NCBI GenBank assembly: GCA_050297855.1
Contig: JBNKTC010000009.1
Span: forward strand, 1-64,000
Direction: 5' to 3'
DNA: 64,000 nucleotides
Source of the DNA: SZUA-545 sp050297855
GTDB taxonomy: Bacteria; Campylobacterota; Campylobacteria; Campylobacterales; SZUA-545
In this document: piece after piece, positions 28,409 through 37,020 of the stretch
How positions within the stretch are numbered: position 1 is the first letter of the stretch
Layout: every line of letters begins with the position of its first letter
Made by a program: the position numbers and the translations under genes
The notes under the pieces: generated by a model
The model's database searches: none
Told to the model about the DNA's origin: nothing
The model's input: the letters and a program-made list of their open reading frames with translations, nothing else

Positions 28409-29125
28409 GTGTCTTTTATTCAGTTTGTACGGTACACGGTCGTCGTGATCTTTTTTGTCGCGATCGTGGACAGTTTTGCCTATGTCCAGTTCCGTTACAT
28501 CCTGAAACTGGTGTTGGAACCCTACTTCTTTTTGATCCCGTCGCTGCTGGGGATTATCTTCGGGACCCTCTTTTTCCTCTTCCGCCACTACTACCTCCAG
28601 GCCAAGGAGAAGCAGCTCTACGAGAAGGTCGCCAAAACCGACCTGCTGACCGGGTCATTGAGCCGTTACGCCTTTGACGCCCTCTACCAAAACGAAATCG
28701 ACCGCTACAAACGGACCCGCCGGCCCTTCTCGCTTCTGATGCTGGATGTGGACAACTTCAAGAAAGTCAACGACCGCTTTGGGCACCATGCCGGGGATTG
28801 CGTGCTTCGGGAGATGTGCGGGGCGATCCGCCACGAACTGCGCAGTATCGACCTGCTCTGCCGATGGGGCGGCGAGGAGTTTATCATCCTGCTCCCAGAG
28901 ACCCCAAGAGAAGAGATCGCCACGATCGCCGAACGGATCCGCCGACGGGTCGAGACCTACAACTTCCGTCTGGGTCATCCCGTCACCATCAGCCTGGGGG
29001 GCATCGAGGTCAATGATGAAAAGGGATGGGAGAGCGACACCTTCTTGAAAAAGGTGGACGAGGCGCTTTATGCCTCCAAGCGGGGAGGAAAAAACCGTAC
29101 CGAGATCTGCTGCGACGAAGCGTAA
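28409..29125 (+). CDS. Membrane diguanylate cyclase (GGDEF)
   Basis: 238 residues, GTG start after AAGGAG. Two transmembrane helices (about 8-28 and 41-60) with no periplasmic domain between them, a short linker, then a GGDEF domain: DLLTGSLSRYAFD, MLDVDNFKKVNDRFGH and the active site RWGGEEF. It makes cyclic di-GMP from GTP. No RxxD inhibitory site is obvious five residues before the GGEEF. It converges on the NYN nuclease gene 3 bases away. Confidence 0.92.
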   Translation: MSFIQFVRYTVVVIFFVAIVDSFAYVQFRYILKLVLEPYFFLIPSLLGIIFGTLFFLFRHYYLQAKEKQLYEKVAKTDLLTGSLSRYAFDALYQNEIDRYKRTRRPFSLLMLDVDNFKKVNDRFGHHAGDCVLREMCGAIRHELRSIDLLCRWGGEEFIILLPETPREEIATIAERIRRRVETYNFRLGHPVTISLGGIEVNDEKGWESDTFLKKVDEALYASKRGGKNRTEICCDEA

Positions 29126-29128
29126 GGG

Positions 29129-29872
29129 CTACTTTTTCCGTTTGTCCCGGATATAGATCGCCTTGCGGCCGCTGCGCTCCTCGAAAAACTCGTCAAAATC
29201 AAACAGCTTGGTCGCCCGGACCAGTTCGCCCAGTTTCGTGTAGCCGTAGTTCCGTGCATCGAACTCGGGTGCCTGTTTGGCGATACTGCTCCCCACGGCA
29301 CCCAGCTGCGCCCACCCGATCTCGTCCGAAGCCGCTTCAGCCGCATTGCGCAGGAGGTTGACCAGGCGGGTATCCTGTTTGAGCTCGTTGGTCGATGCCG
29401 GCTTGATCCGCTCGGGCTGCTCTTCGCCGCCCTGGCGCAGGACCTCGGTGTAGATAAACTTGTCACAGGCTACGACGAATGGATCGGGAGTCTTCTTCTC
29501 GCCGAAGCCGTAGACCGTCAGTCCCGATTCGCGGATACGGGAGGCGAGCTTGGTAAAATCGCTGTCGCTGGAGACGATGCAGAAGCCGTCAAAACGGTCC
29601 GTATAGAGCAGGTCCATCGCATCGATGATCATGGCACTGTCGGTGGCGTTTTTCCCCGTCGTGTAGCCGAACTGCTGGATCGGCTGGATCGAGTGCTGAA
29701 GCAGCATCTCCTTCCAGCCGTTGAGCCGGTTGGATGTCCAGTCGCCGTAGATCCGCTTTACGTTGGCCGTCCCGTACTTGGCGATCTCTTCGAGCAGTCC
29801 GTCGATGATGGAGGGCTGGGCATTGTCCGCGTCGATCAGGACCGCCAGTTTTCCCGAGTTTCCGTTTGCCAT
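29129..29872 (-). CDS. NYN-domain ribonuclease-like protein with OST-HTH/LOTUS tail
   Basis: 247 residues. The N-terminal NYN (LabA-like PIN) domain has the acidic residues LIDADNAQPS, KNATDSAMIIDAMD and VSSDSDFTKLA, the usual metal-binding set of this nuclease fold. After a linker near 150-165 the C-terminal part (LVNLLRNAAEAA to RKAIYIRDK) has the pattern of an OST-HTH/LOTUS RNA-binding domain. Proteins of this type cut or bind RNA; targets are unknown. It directly follows ywbE on the same strand with no gap. Confidence 0.85.
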   Translation of the reverse strand: MANGNSGKLAVLIDADNAQPSIIDGLLEEIAKYGTANVKRIYGDWTSNRLNGWKEMLLQHSIQPIQQFGYTTGKNATDSAMIIDAMDLLYTDRFDGFCIVSSDSDFTKLASRIRESGLTVYGFGEKKTPDPFVVACDKFIYTEVLRQGGEEQPERIKPASTNELKQDTRLVNLLRNAAEAASDEIGWAQLGAVGSSIAKQAPEFDARNYGYTKLGELVRATKLFDFDEFFEERSGRKAIYIRDKRKK

Positions 29873-30079
29873 CTATTTAAATCCTTTGGGGATGATCTCT
29901 TTGACCCGTCCGACCTGGCCGTCGGTGAGACGGACCTTGATGCCGTGGGGATGAAAGGCGGAGTTGGTCAGCAGCTGGGCGACAAACCCTTCGGTCAGTC
30001 TCCCGCTGCGCTGGTCTTTTTTGAGTACGATAAGCACGTGGGCTCCCACTGTGACATCGTCGCGTTTTCGTCCGTCCAT
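29873..30079 (-). CDS. YwbE family small protein
   Basis: 68 residues, almost the same as Bacillus YwbE (DUF2196): VLKKDQRSGRLTEGFV and HPHGIKVRLTDGQVGRVKEI. Probably a small beta-barrel, perhaps RNA-binding; no experimental function is known to me. Its stop abuts the NYN nuclease start, so the two may work together on RNA (inference). Confidence 0.88.
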   Translation of the reverse strand: MDGRKRDDVTVGAHVLIVLKKDQRSGRLTEGFVAQLLTNSAFHPHGIKVRLTDGQVGRVKEIIPKGFK

Positions 30080-30131
30080 CTTCTCCCCGCTTTTTTGATA
30101 TCACATAATACCATCTAAACCCCTTTCTTTG

Positions 30132-30137
30132 TATAAT
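30132..30137 (+). promoter_or_regulatory. Candidate -10 element that decides the start of the transporter gene
   Basis: TATAAT overlaps the first in-frame ATG of the following reading frame. If used, transcription begins after that ATG, so the real start must be further in (the GTG at 30163). Confidence 0.5.
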
Positions 30138-30162
30138 GCCCGAAACGACCGAAGGGATCATC

Positions 30163-31080
30163 GTGACCGCCGTCTTCCTCTCCATGTTCGCCATCTACCT
30201 CTTTATCGCCGTCGGATTCATGGCCAAGTCGACCCTGAAGGAGAAGCTGGACGAAAAGACACTGGTCCTGCTCTCGATCTTTTTCCTGCAGCCCTTTCTC
30301 AACTTCTGGGGACTGATGCAGCGCCCCATCGATACCGGGCTCGTCTACGCACCCCTGCTCTACCTCGCCATCGTACTCCTGCTGCTTCCGATGATCTTCC
30401 TGCTCGGAAAACAGCTCTTTGCCGACATGAAACAGCGCTCGATCTTTATCGTTTCCGGCCTCGTGGGAAACACCGCCAACCTGGGAATCCCCGTCGGCAT
30501 CGTCATCTTCGGAGAGGAGAGTATCCCCTACACGACGGTCATCAACATCGCCAACGTCTTCTTCGTCTACACGGTCGGCGTCTACTTCTACTCCCGGGGC
30601 AACTTCTCGGTCCGGGAGTCCCTGATTAATATTATCAAGCTCCCCGTTCTCTGGTCGGCCCTCCTGGCTATTGTCTGTAACCTCGCCGGTATTACCCTGC
30701 ACCCGTCCATCGACCGGGTCCTGGAGATGGGGGCCTATGCCAGCATCGTCATGCAGCTGCTGATCTTCGGGATCTACCTCCACTCCGTACAAATCAGAAG
30801 TATCACCCCGCGGCTTCTAGCGGGTGTCCATACCGTCAAATTCGTGCTGCTACCGCTCGTTGCACTGGCCGTTTTGCTCCCGGTCGATCTCGACCCGATG
30901 ATCAAAGGGATCCTTTTTCTGGAACTTCTGATGCCCCTGGCCATCGCCAATGTCAACTTTGCCTCGCTGTATGACTGCCGTCCCGGTGATGTGACCGTCT
31001 TGATCCTGATGAGCAGCGTACTTTTTATGGGGATCGTCTTCGGAGGCATCCGGGTCATCCAGCACTTCGGATGGCTCTGA
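30163..31080 (+). CDS. AEC (auxin efflux carrier) family transporter
   Basis: 305 residues from a GTG preceded by GAAGGGAT; an ATG 27 bases upstream is in frame but lies inside a -10 hexamer. About ten hydrophobic helices arranged in two halves, with the family pattern LVGNTANLGIPVGIVIFGEE in the middle and LELLMPLAIANVNFA in the last third, the crossover regions of this bile-acid-transporter-like fold. Bacterial members export or import organic acids such as malonate or malate; the substrate is unknown. Single gene. Confidence 0.85.
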   Translation: MTAVFLSMFAIYLFIAVGFMAKSTLKEKLDEKTLVLLSIFFLQPFLNFWGLMQRPIDTGLVYAPLLYLAIVLLLLPMIFLLGKQLFADMKQRSIFIVSGLVGNTANLGIPVGIVIFGEESIPYTTVINIANVFFVYTVGVYFYSRGNFSVRESLINIIKLPVLWSALLAIVCNLAGITLHPSIDRVLEMGAYASIVMQLLIFGIYLHSVQIRSITPRLLAGVHTVKFVLLPLVALAVLLPVDLDPMIKGILFLELLMPLAIANVNFASLYDCRPGDVTVLILMSSVLFMGIVFGGIRVIQHFGWL

Positions 31081-31141
31081 CCGCTCCGCTATCTAAAGCG
31101 AAGGTTAACCCTTAAAAGTAACTTAAAATCAAGTTGAAATA

Positions 31142-31157
31142 TGGCCGCTGCCGTGCT
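31142..31157 (+). promoter_or_regulatory. Possible sigma-54 (-24/-12) promoter
   Basis: TGGC, then TGCT with ten bases between the key GG and GC pairs, the RpoN spacing, about 37 bases before the CheY-like gene. The central bases deviate from the consensus, so this is only a candidate. Confidence 0.3.
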
Positions 31158-31193
31158 ACCATCTTAATAAAACCAGACAGGTGACAGGATCAG

Positions 31194-31769
31194 ATGAAAG
31201 TCTTAATAATCGATGACAGTATCGCTGCGCGGAAAGTCGTACTGCGCGCGCTTCACGCCCTGGGCATTAAACGGGTCTATGAAGCACAGAACGGACGGGA
31301 GGCTCTCCATATCCTCCATAAAAACCCCGACGTCAACATGGCGGTCGTAGACTGGGAGATGCCCCAGATGGACGGGCTGGAGTTTATCAAAAGCGTACGG
31401 GAGGATAAGGCGTACCAGGGGCTGAAACTGGTCATGGCATCCGCCAGAAGCAGCAAAGAGGATGTGATCACCGCCCTCAAAGCCGGAGCCGACAACTATA
31501 TTGCCAAACCCTTCTCGGACCAGAGCCTCAAAACCCACCTCAAACCGGTGATCGACTCCCTCAAGCCGGCCAAAAGCACTGAAGAGTTTATCAGCTACTT
31601 CTCCAAAAAACAGGTACGGGACGTCGTGATCAAAGAGGAGACGATGCACCTTGATTTCGGCGACAAAAAGATCGCCATCGACATCCCGCTCATGATCTAC
31701 CACGGCGCGATACAGATCGAGGAGGAAGCGGCCGAAGAAGAGAACTTCGTCCCCCTCAAAGAGGAGTAG
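31194..31769 (+). CDS. CheY-like response regulator with C-terminal extension
   Basis: 191 residues. Receiver domain 1-120 with all key residues: D8-D9 acidic pair (IIDDS), phospho-acceptor D53 (VVDWEMPQMDG), S/T position ASARSS and K105 (IAKPF). The remaining 70 residues form no DNA-binding or enzymatic domain I recognise; they end in an acidic tail (EEEAAEEEN). Such proteins transmit by protein-protein contact, as in chemotaxis or adaptation. It converges on a diguanylate cyclase gene one base away. No kinase is adjacent. Confidence 0.88.
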   Translation: MKVLIIDDSIAARKVVLRALHALGIKRVYEAQNGREALHILHKNPDVNMAVVDWEMPQMDGLEFIKSVREDKAYQGLKLVMASARSSKEDVITALKAGADNYIAKPFSDQSLKTHLKPVIDSLKPAKSTEEFISYFSKKQVRDVVIKEETMHLDFGDKKIAIDIPLMIYHGAIQIEEEAAEEENFVPLKEE

Positions 31770-31770
31770 C

Positions 31771-32817
31771 CTACGGGGTTGCGACCCGGTTTTTCCCCGC
31801 CGCCTTGGCACGGTACATGGCACGGTCCGCCTCCTGGATGAGAGCATCGGCATCCATGCCGTCGCAGTAGGCTGCCACGCCGAAACTGCAGCTTACCTGC
31901 CCCACCCCTTCGACAGAGATCTCCGAAACGGCACGCCGCAGCGCTTCGGCCGTTGCCACCGCCTGCTCCAGTTCAGCTCCCGGTAGTACGACCAAAAACT
32001 CCTCCCCGCCCCAGCGTCCAAAGGCGGCTTCGCCGGAGATATGCCCAGAGACAGTCTTGGCCACGGCAACAAGGACATCGTCCCCACTGAGGTGCCCGTA
32101 GCTGTCGTTGATCTTTTTAAAATCGTCGATATCAAAGAGGATCAACCCCAGCCGATCGGTTGCGCCTATGGCCTCGCCCAGTGTCCGGTCGATCTTCAGG
32201 CGGTTATAGATACCCGTCAGGGTATCGGTCTCCGATATCCGCGTGACGCTTTCGATCTTCTCCTCCAGCTCGCGGTTGAGCTGACGGATCGTCTCGGTAC
32301 GTTCCTGGATGACCGCCTCCATGTGTTCGTTCAGGAACTTGTTCTCCAGGACATAGCCGATAAAGCTGGAGAAGAGCTTGAGGGCATTGATGTCGTCATC
32401 TTCAAAAGCCCCTTCAAGCTTGTTGATCACCTCGATCACCCCCAGCAGTTTTCCCGATGAGTCAAAGAGGGGATAGGCCAGGATGTTCTTGGTCTCATAA
32501 CCGGTCTTTTTATCGATCCCGGCGTTAAAACGGATATCGTCGCTCACGTCCTGGACCACCTGGAGTCTCCCCTCCCGTATCGCCCCGCCGGCGATACTGC
32601 GGTCCACCGGGACCCGGATCTCGTGCCCGACCCCCTCGGCGATCAGCGTCCATATCTCGTCACGCGCTTCGTCGTAGAGGAAGAGCGAGCTCCGGTCCGC
32701 CCGCGTCAGCCGCGTAATGATCCCGGTCAGGTGGTGCAGCAGCTGACCCAGGTCCCGTTCCCGTGTGATCTCGTTAATAAAGTCCCGGACGATCTCCAGT
32801 TTTTCAAAGCAATCCAT
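31771..32817 (-). CDS. GAF-GGDEF diguanylate cyclase
   Basis: 348 residues, soluble. GAF domain about 15-165 (RADRSSLFLYDEARDEIW, VVQDVSDDIRFN, then LGVIEVINK), a coiled-coil linker (QERTETIRQLNRELEEKIESV), then a GGDEF domain with TDTLTGIYNRLKID, LFDIDDFKKINDSYGHLSGDD and RWGGEEF. The GAF type with NKL near its end resembles those binding cyclic nucleotides or formate-like ligands, but the ligand is open. The second of two adjacent ATGs is chosen because AGGAG is better spaced to it. It is followed upstream by ruvX on the same strand. Confidence 0.92.
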   Translation of the reverse strand: MDCFEKLEIVRDFINEITRERDLGQLLHHLTGIITRLTRADRSSLFLYDEARDEIWTLIAEGVGHEIRVPVDRSIAGGAIREGRLQVVQDVSDDIRFNAGIDKKTGYETKNILAYPLFDSSGKLLGVIEVINKLEGAFEDDDINALKLFSSFIGYVLENKFLNEHMEAVIQERTETIRQLNRELEEKIESVTRISETDTLTGIYNRLKIDRTLGEAIGATDRLGLILFDIDDFKKINDSYGHLSGDDVLVAVAKTVSGHISGEAAFGRWGGEEFLVVLPGAELEQAVATAEALRRAVSEISVEGVGQVSCSFGVAAYCDGMDADALIQEADRAMYRAKAAGKNRVATP

Positions 32818-32826
32818 CATCCTCTC

Positions 32827-33237
32827 CTATTTAGCCGTTTTCAGGCTGTCGATCCAGCGCTCAAGGATCAGTTTGGCCGATACGCTGTCGAGCTTGCCGT
32901 CTTTTTTGTGACGGAAGAGTCCGGCAGTCATCTCCTTGGCCTCCATGGAGGAGCCGTACTCGTCCTGGTAGACCACCTCCCCCTCAAACCCGAGCAGCGA
33001 GACAAAATGCTCGATGCGCCGCCGCATCTCCTCCTCGCTGCTGCCGCCTTTGGGCAGGCCGACCACCAGCCGCGTGATCTTGTATTCATCCAGGAACGCC
33101 TTGACGTCACGGCTTGCCTGTTCACGGTTTTTGCGCAGGATCGCCTCCTGGGGAAAGACCAGTTTCCCATCAGGTGAATAGGCCACGCCGATCCGTTTGA
33201 GGCCGACATCGATTGCCGCTATCTTTTCCATTATCAT
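32827..33237 (-). CDS. ruvX: RuvX/YqgF family Holliday junction resolvase-like protein
   Basis: 136-residue RNase H-fold protein, involved in pre-16S rRNA processing or junction resolution. Catalytic residues are visible: AAIDVGLKRIG (first Asp), the YQDEYGSSMEA block, and KDGKLDSVSAKLILE (last Asp). Start overlaps the dprA stop (ATGA). An in-frame ATG six bases further in is equally acceptable. It is the last gene of the minD-minE-deacetylase-dprA-ruvX cluster, an arrangement shared with Campylobacterota relatives. Confidence 0.93.
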   Translation of the reverse strand: MIMEKIAAIDVGLKRIGVAYSPDGKLVFPQEAILRKNREQASRDVKAFLDEYKITRLVVGLPKGGSSEEEMRRRIEHFVSLLGFEGEVVYQDEYGSSMEAKEMTAGLFRHKKDGKLDSVSAKLILERWIDSLKTAK

Positions 33238-34010
33238 ACCACCGTAATTGTGTTGTTTTTAACGACGATCTTACCGTCCAGTTCATACTCGTCGACCCGC
33301 TCGCCGAAACGGGCCACCGCCTCGTGATAGCCGGGATTCTCCCGAAGATAGGCCAGCATCGCGTCATCAGGCCCTTTTGCAGGAGTAAGCCCCAGGTCAC
33401 GCACGAAGGCGTCGATATCGTAGATCGGCCGGGCCGCCCCCTGGCGAAGCAGCGTGTTGGTCCCTTCACTCTCGCCGATGCGGTGGGGCAGGACATAGAT
33501 CGGCCGCCCCATCTCACCCGCCAGCCTGGCACTGGTCATAGAGCCGCTTTTAAGATCCGCCTCGGTGATCACGACCGCTTCGGAGAGGCCCACGACGATG
33601 CGGTTGCGCAGCACAAAGGAGTAGGGTCTCGCTTCGTACCCGGCTTCATATTCGCTCAAAGCCAGCGCATCATTGTAGATCGCCTCTATTAACGCTTTGT
33701 TAATCTTGGGGTAGATGATATCGAGCGAGTTGCCCATGACGGCGATCGTCTGCTCCCCCGCACCCCGGTGGGCGATGGCGTCGACCCCCATGGCCGCCCC
33801 GCTGACGACGACCCCGCCTGCATCGGCCAGGGCCTTGGCCAGGCGGTAGGTCATCCCCTTCGTATAGGCCGAGGGGCGCCGCGTGCCGATGAGGGCGATC
33901 TTGCGCCCTTCCAGAAGCTCACGCCTGCCCGTATAATAGAGCCGTTCGGGGGCATTGGCGATGGATCGAAGCTCTGCCGGAATCTTCCCGAGCGCTTCGA
34001 TCCGCGGCAT
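33234..34010 (-). CDS. dprA: DNA processing protein DprA
   Basis: 258 residues, the short form without the N-terminal SAM domain. The Rossmann core shows IALIGTRRPSAYTKG, VVSGAAMGVDAIAHRGA, VMGNSLDIIYPK and SGSMTSARLAGEMGRPIYVLPHR. DprA loads RecA on incoming single-stranded DNA during natural transformation. The C-terminal 50 residues could be the winged-helix DML1-like tail. It shares one base with the deacetylase gene and four with ruvX. Confidence 0.94.
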   Translation of the reverse strand: MPRIEALGKIPAELRSIANAPERLYYTGRRELLEGRKIALIGTRRPSAYTKGMTYRLAKALADAGGVVVSGAAMGVDAIAHRGAGEQTIAVMGNSLDIIYPKINKALIEAIYNDALALSEYEAGYEARPYSFVLRNRIVVGLSEAVVITEADLKSGSMTSARLAGEMGRPIYVLPHRIGESEGTNTLLRQGAARPIYDIDAFVRDLGLTPAKGPDDAMLAYLRENPGYHEAVARFGERVDEYELDGKIVVKNNTITVV

Positions 34011-35110
34011 CAGATCATCTCTTTGACGTAGACGACCTCCACATCCCGGAGGATGGAGGCGGCCTTTTTCAAGGCCTCGATCGTCGTACTCCGGGGGTGG
34101 CCGATGGCGATGGCCCTCCCCCGTTTCTTGGCAAGGGCCACCGCTTTTTTGAGCTGCTTGTGGATATACGCCACATCGGCTACGTTGTCCAGGAAGATAT
34201 CCCGGGCTACGACCGGCATCCCCACCGCCTCTCCGGCCAGCTTCGCCTTGGTCTTGGCCGTGGTCTTGCTGTCGACGAAGGTGAAGCCGTGCTTTTTCAG
34301 AAGATAGAGCAGCACCTTCATGGAACGCGTATCGGCGGTAAACTTGCTCCCCGTATGGTTGTTTACCAACATCGCATTGGGGAAAAGCCGGCGGATCTCC
34401 TTGACCCGTCCCTCTACCTGCACAGGTGTACTTTCGACCGTCAGGGTCTTCTCCTGCGGACTGGCGAAGTTAAGCGCCTCCAGGGGAAGATGGATCATGT
34501 AAAAATCAAGCCCCCTGGCGATCTTCGGCGTCGAAGGGAACGTGCTGGTGGGCGGGAAGATCGACAGCGAGAGCGGGATCCCCGTACTCTTGAGGCTCTT
34601 GACCTGCGCATAGGAGGATACGTCGTCGATAATAATGGCCAGTTTCGGTTTTTTGGGAAGGACTGCCGGCTTGAGGGGCGGCTTCTTCTCCACGACGACC
34701 GGGGGCTTGGGCACCGGTTTTTCCGCGACGGCAGGTTTTTCGGGCGGAGCGGGAAGCGGCTTGGGTTCGACGGCCGGCTTGGGCGGAAGCGGCTTGATCA
34801 GCTCTAGGGCGTGCTCGTAGTCCTCGCTCTCGGACGGCATCGCCGGGGGATAGGGTTCGGCCGAGACGATCTCTCCCATCTTCTTGATCAGGGCGTCCGC
34901 TTTACTGACCGGTTTTTCCGCTTTGGGCGGTGCGGTGACAAGGGGCTTGCGCTTATCCTCGAAAAACGAGTAGATCAGGATCGCCGACGATGTCAGGATC
35001 AGGGTAAGGGAGAGGAACAGGAGGGTATTGATCAGGTGACGGCGGATGGGACCGCCATCGTGATAGTGGTAACCGGAATCGTGGTGCTTTTTTCTTCGTT
35101 TTTTGTGCAA
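34010..35110 (-). CDS. Divergent polysaccharide deacetylase family protein
   Basis: 366 residues. A basic, His-rich cytoplasmic start, one transmembrane helix (about 27-48), then a Pro/Lys-rich linker with repeated PxPxxEKP-like units (about 55-150), then the catalytic-fold domain: KLAIIIDDVSSYAQ, LSLSIFPPTSTFP, MIHLPLEA, VNNHTGSKFTAD and AIAIGHPRSTTIEAL. This corresponds to Cj0633-type proteins; the acidic pair in IIDDV and the His of NNHTGS fit metal binding. Likely acts on cell-wall glycan in the periplasm. The linker should span the peptidoglycan. It sits between minE and dprA. Confidence 0.87.
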   Translation of the reverse strand: MHKKRRKKHHDSGYHYHDGGPIRRHLINTLLFLSLTLILTSSAILIYSFFEDKRKPLVTAPPKAEKPVSKADALIKKMGEIVSAEPYPPAMPSESEDYEHALELIKPLPPKPAVEPKPLPAPPEKPAVAEKPVPKPPVVVEKKPPLKPAVLPKKPKLAIIIDDVSSYAQVKSLKSTGIPLSLSIFPPTSTFPSTPKIARGLDFYMIHLPLEALNFASPQEKTLTVESTPVQVEGRVKEIRRLFPNAMLVNNHTGSKFTADTRSMKVLLYLLKKHGFTFVDSKTTAKTKAKLAGEAVGMPVVARDIFLDNVADVAYIHKQLKKAVALAKKRGRAIAIGHPRSTTIEALKKAASILRDVEVVYVKEMI

Positions 35111-35120
35111 ATAAAACCCG

Positions 35121-35354
35121 CTATTTCAGAGAAACGTCGATCTCGATGACATCGATATCCTGGTTTTTATCCGTCGTGATCGTAACGTCTTTGACCTGGG
35201 TGTACTTCTTGATCACTTCGATGATGTCACGCTTCATATCTTCCATATAGGGAAAAGCGTTGCTGGCGCGCTCCTTGGCCAGGGTCACCATGAGACGGTC
35301 TCTGGCGACGGATGCAGAGTTGTTTTTGCCCAGGAATCGGTCGATGAGGCTCAT
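35121..35354 (-). CDS. minE: Cell division topological specificity factor MinE
   Basis: 77 residues. N-terminal membrane and MinD-binding part ([21 protein letters not shown]) and C-terminal topological domain ([16 protein letters not shown], then VIEIDVSL). It stimulates MinD ATPase and so sets the pole-to-pole oscillation that places the division site. Start overlaps the minD stop by 4 bases. minC is not here, as is usual for this phylum's cluster. Confidence 0.95.
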   Translation of the reverse strand: MSLIDRFLGKNNSASVARDRLMVTLAKERASNAFPYMEDMKRDIIEVIKKYTQVKDVTITTDKNQDIDVIEIDVSLK

Positions 35355-36160
35355 TTGAACAGCCCTTTAAGCAGCTTGCCCAGCCCCTTTTTCTCGTTGA
35401 GGTCCATATACTCCACCTCTTCGCCCAGCACGCGCTTGGCGATCCGGCGGTACGCTTCGCCCGAACGGGAATCGGCATTAAGGACGACCGGCTCGCCTTT
35501 GTTGGTGGAGGAGACGACCTTCTCGTCATCGGGCACTACGCCGATCAGCGGCAGGGAGAGGATCTGCAGTACGTCATCGATCGCCAGCATGTCCCCTTTG
35601 GCGACCAGGTCGGGTTTGATCCGGTTGATGATAACATGCTTTTCGACCTCGCTGCCTGCTTTGGCTTTCTCGCTCTTGGCATCGATGATCCCGATCACGC
35701 GGTCCGCGTCACGAACGGCGGAGACTTCGGGAGTCGTCACGACCAGGGCACGGTCGGCCAGGTAGATGGAGTGTTCGAACCCGCTCTCGATCCCGGCGGG
35801 GGAATCGATGAGGATGTAGTCGTAGATCCCCTTGAGCTCTTCGAGCAGGGCTTTGATCTTTTCGACGTCCAGGATGTTTTTATCCTTGGTCTGGGAAGCC
35901 GGCAGGAAAGAGAGTCCCTGGGTCTTTTTATCATTGATAATGGCCTGGGAGAGGTTGCAGTTGCCCTCCATCACATCGACAACGTCGTAAACGATCCGGT
36001 TTTCAAGCCCCAGGAGCATGTCCAGGTTTCTCAGACCGATATCAAAGTCGATGGCGATGACTTTTTTTCCCTCTTGTGCCATAGCTGTGGCGATATTGGC
36101 AACGGTCGTCGACTTCCCGACGCCCCCTTTACCGCTAGTAATGGTGATGATCTTCCCCAT
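35351..36160 (-). CDS. minD: Septum site-determining ATPase MinD
   Basis: 269 residues with the deviant Walker [13 protein letters not shown], switch blocks [15 protein letters not shown] and [10 protein letters not shown], and a C-terminal amphipathic membrane-targeting helix ([12 protein letters not shown]). It recruits the division inhibitor MinC to the membrane under ATP control. A TATTAT box lies upstream in an AT-rich spacer that marks the border to accessory DNA. In Helicobacter the gene directly upstream is ilvC; here ilvC is 25 kb away. Confidence 0.97.
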   Translation of the reverse strand: MGKIITITSGKGGVGKSTTVANIATAMAQEGKKVIAIDFDIGLRNLDMLLGLENRIVYDVVDVMEGNCNLSQAIINDKKTQGLSFLPASQTKDKNILDVEKIKALLEELKGIYDYILIDSPAGIESGFEHSIYLADRALVVTTPEVSAVRDADRVIGIIDAKSEKAKAGSEVEKHVIINRIKPDLVAKGDMLAIDDVLQILSLPLIGVVPDDEKVVSSTNKGEPVVLNADSRSGEAYRRIAKRVLGEEVEYMDLNEKKGLGKLLKGLFK

Positions 36161-36204
36161 TGAGTACCTCTTCTTTAATTATTCGTAATTGTAGTTGCTT
36201 AGCA

Positions 36205-36210
36205 ATAATA
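36205..36210 (-). promoter_or_regulatory. Candidate -10 element of the minD cluster
   Basis: Minus-strand TATTAT, 45 bases before the minD ATG. Next to it is a palindrome TTGC-TTA-GCAA. Confidence 0.4.
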
Positions 36211-36249
36211 GTTCCATTAAGACGCCTCGCTTGCTAAAAAATAAGAAAT

Positions 36250-37020
36250 TTATCGTTCGAAGAGGATATCGGTCCGGATGATGTACTTGGTTCCGCCTAG
36301 GACCGGCTCGGAACTGTGGAGGCAGTGGAGCGGATGGAACCCGTGGGGGAAACAGAGCACCCCGCCGGCCGGGGTCCGTACATCCACCAGCATCGCCGTA
36401 TCGGGACGGGTCGCGGGTTTTGACGGGTCGTCCTGGTCGACCCAGAACTGCGTCGCACCCCCCTCGAACCCGTCGCTGAGCAGTACCAGGAATGTCATCC
36501 GGCTATAGCGGTCCCTAAAAGCGTTTTGGACCAGTCTCCTTTCCACAACCCGGCTCCCGGGCCACGCCCCGTCGGTGTGGGGTCTGAAAAAGTCCCCCTC
36601 CCCGTATTTGTAGAAACGGAACCGCTGGTTCAGCCCCAGCGCCCGCTTCCCGCCGAAGATCCCGTCCCGGTCATCCAGGAAACCCCTGCAGCGTTCCCAG
36701 ATGATCCGGTGGGTCGTATCGTCTACGATCCAGACGAAGTTTTCATTGTGCCGTACGCTGCGCGGCAGGGAGACGGAGGCATCCTGGGTATACCCCTCCG
36801 CTTCCGTCGCCGCGATAAACGCCTCGCACTCGGCCCGGCTCAAGACGTTGAGGAGCTGAAACGCCCCGGGCACACCGGGGACATCGACCCGCCGGATCTC
36901 CCCGAACGGGTGGTCATCCAGCCCCAGCGGGTTATCCGTCTCACTGGCCCAGGCCGGCAGCGGCGTCCCCTCCGCCCCCGTCTCCCGGGCAACGATATAG
37001 AGCCTACTTGGCGAGGTCAC
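36250..37020 (-). CDS. 2-oxoglutarate/Fe(II)-dependent oxygenase, prolyl 4-hydroxylase type
   Basis: 256 residues. Double-stranded beta-helix core with iron ligands RPHTDG (His and Asp) and the distal His in CLHSSEPV, and the 2-oxoglutarate-binding Lys in GGTKYIIRTD, the prolyl-4-hydroxylase pattern. The N-terminal 45 residues have little similarity to anything known to me. The start overlaps the end of the NDH-2 gene by 17 bases, so translation may be coupled. It would hydroxylate a protein side chain or small molecule in the cytoplasm and needs oxygen. Substrate unknown. Confidence 0.82.
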   Translation of the reverse strand: MTSPSRLYIVARETGAEGTPLPAWASETDNPLGLDDHPFGEIRRVDVPGVPGAFQLLNVLSRAECEAFIAATEAEGYTQDASVSLPRSVRHNENFVWIVDDTTHRIIWERCRGFLDDRDGIFGGKRALGLNQRFRFYKYGEGDFFRPHTDGAWPGSRVVERRLVQNAFRDRYSRMTFLVLLSDGFEGGATQFWVDQDDPSKPATRPDTAMLVDVRTPAGGVLCFPHGFHPLHCLHSSEPVLGGTKYIIRTDILFER

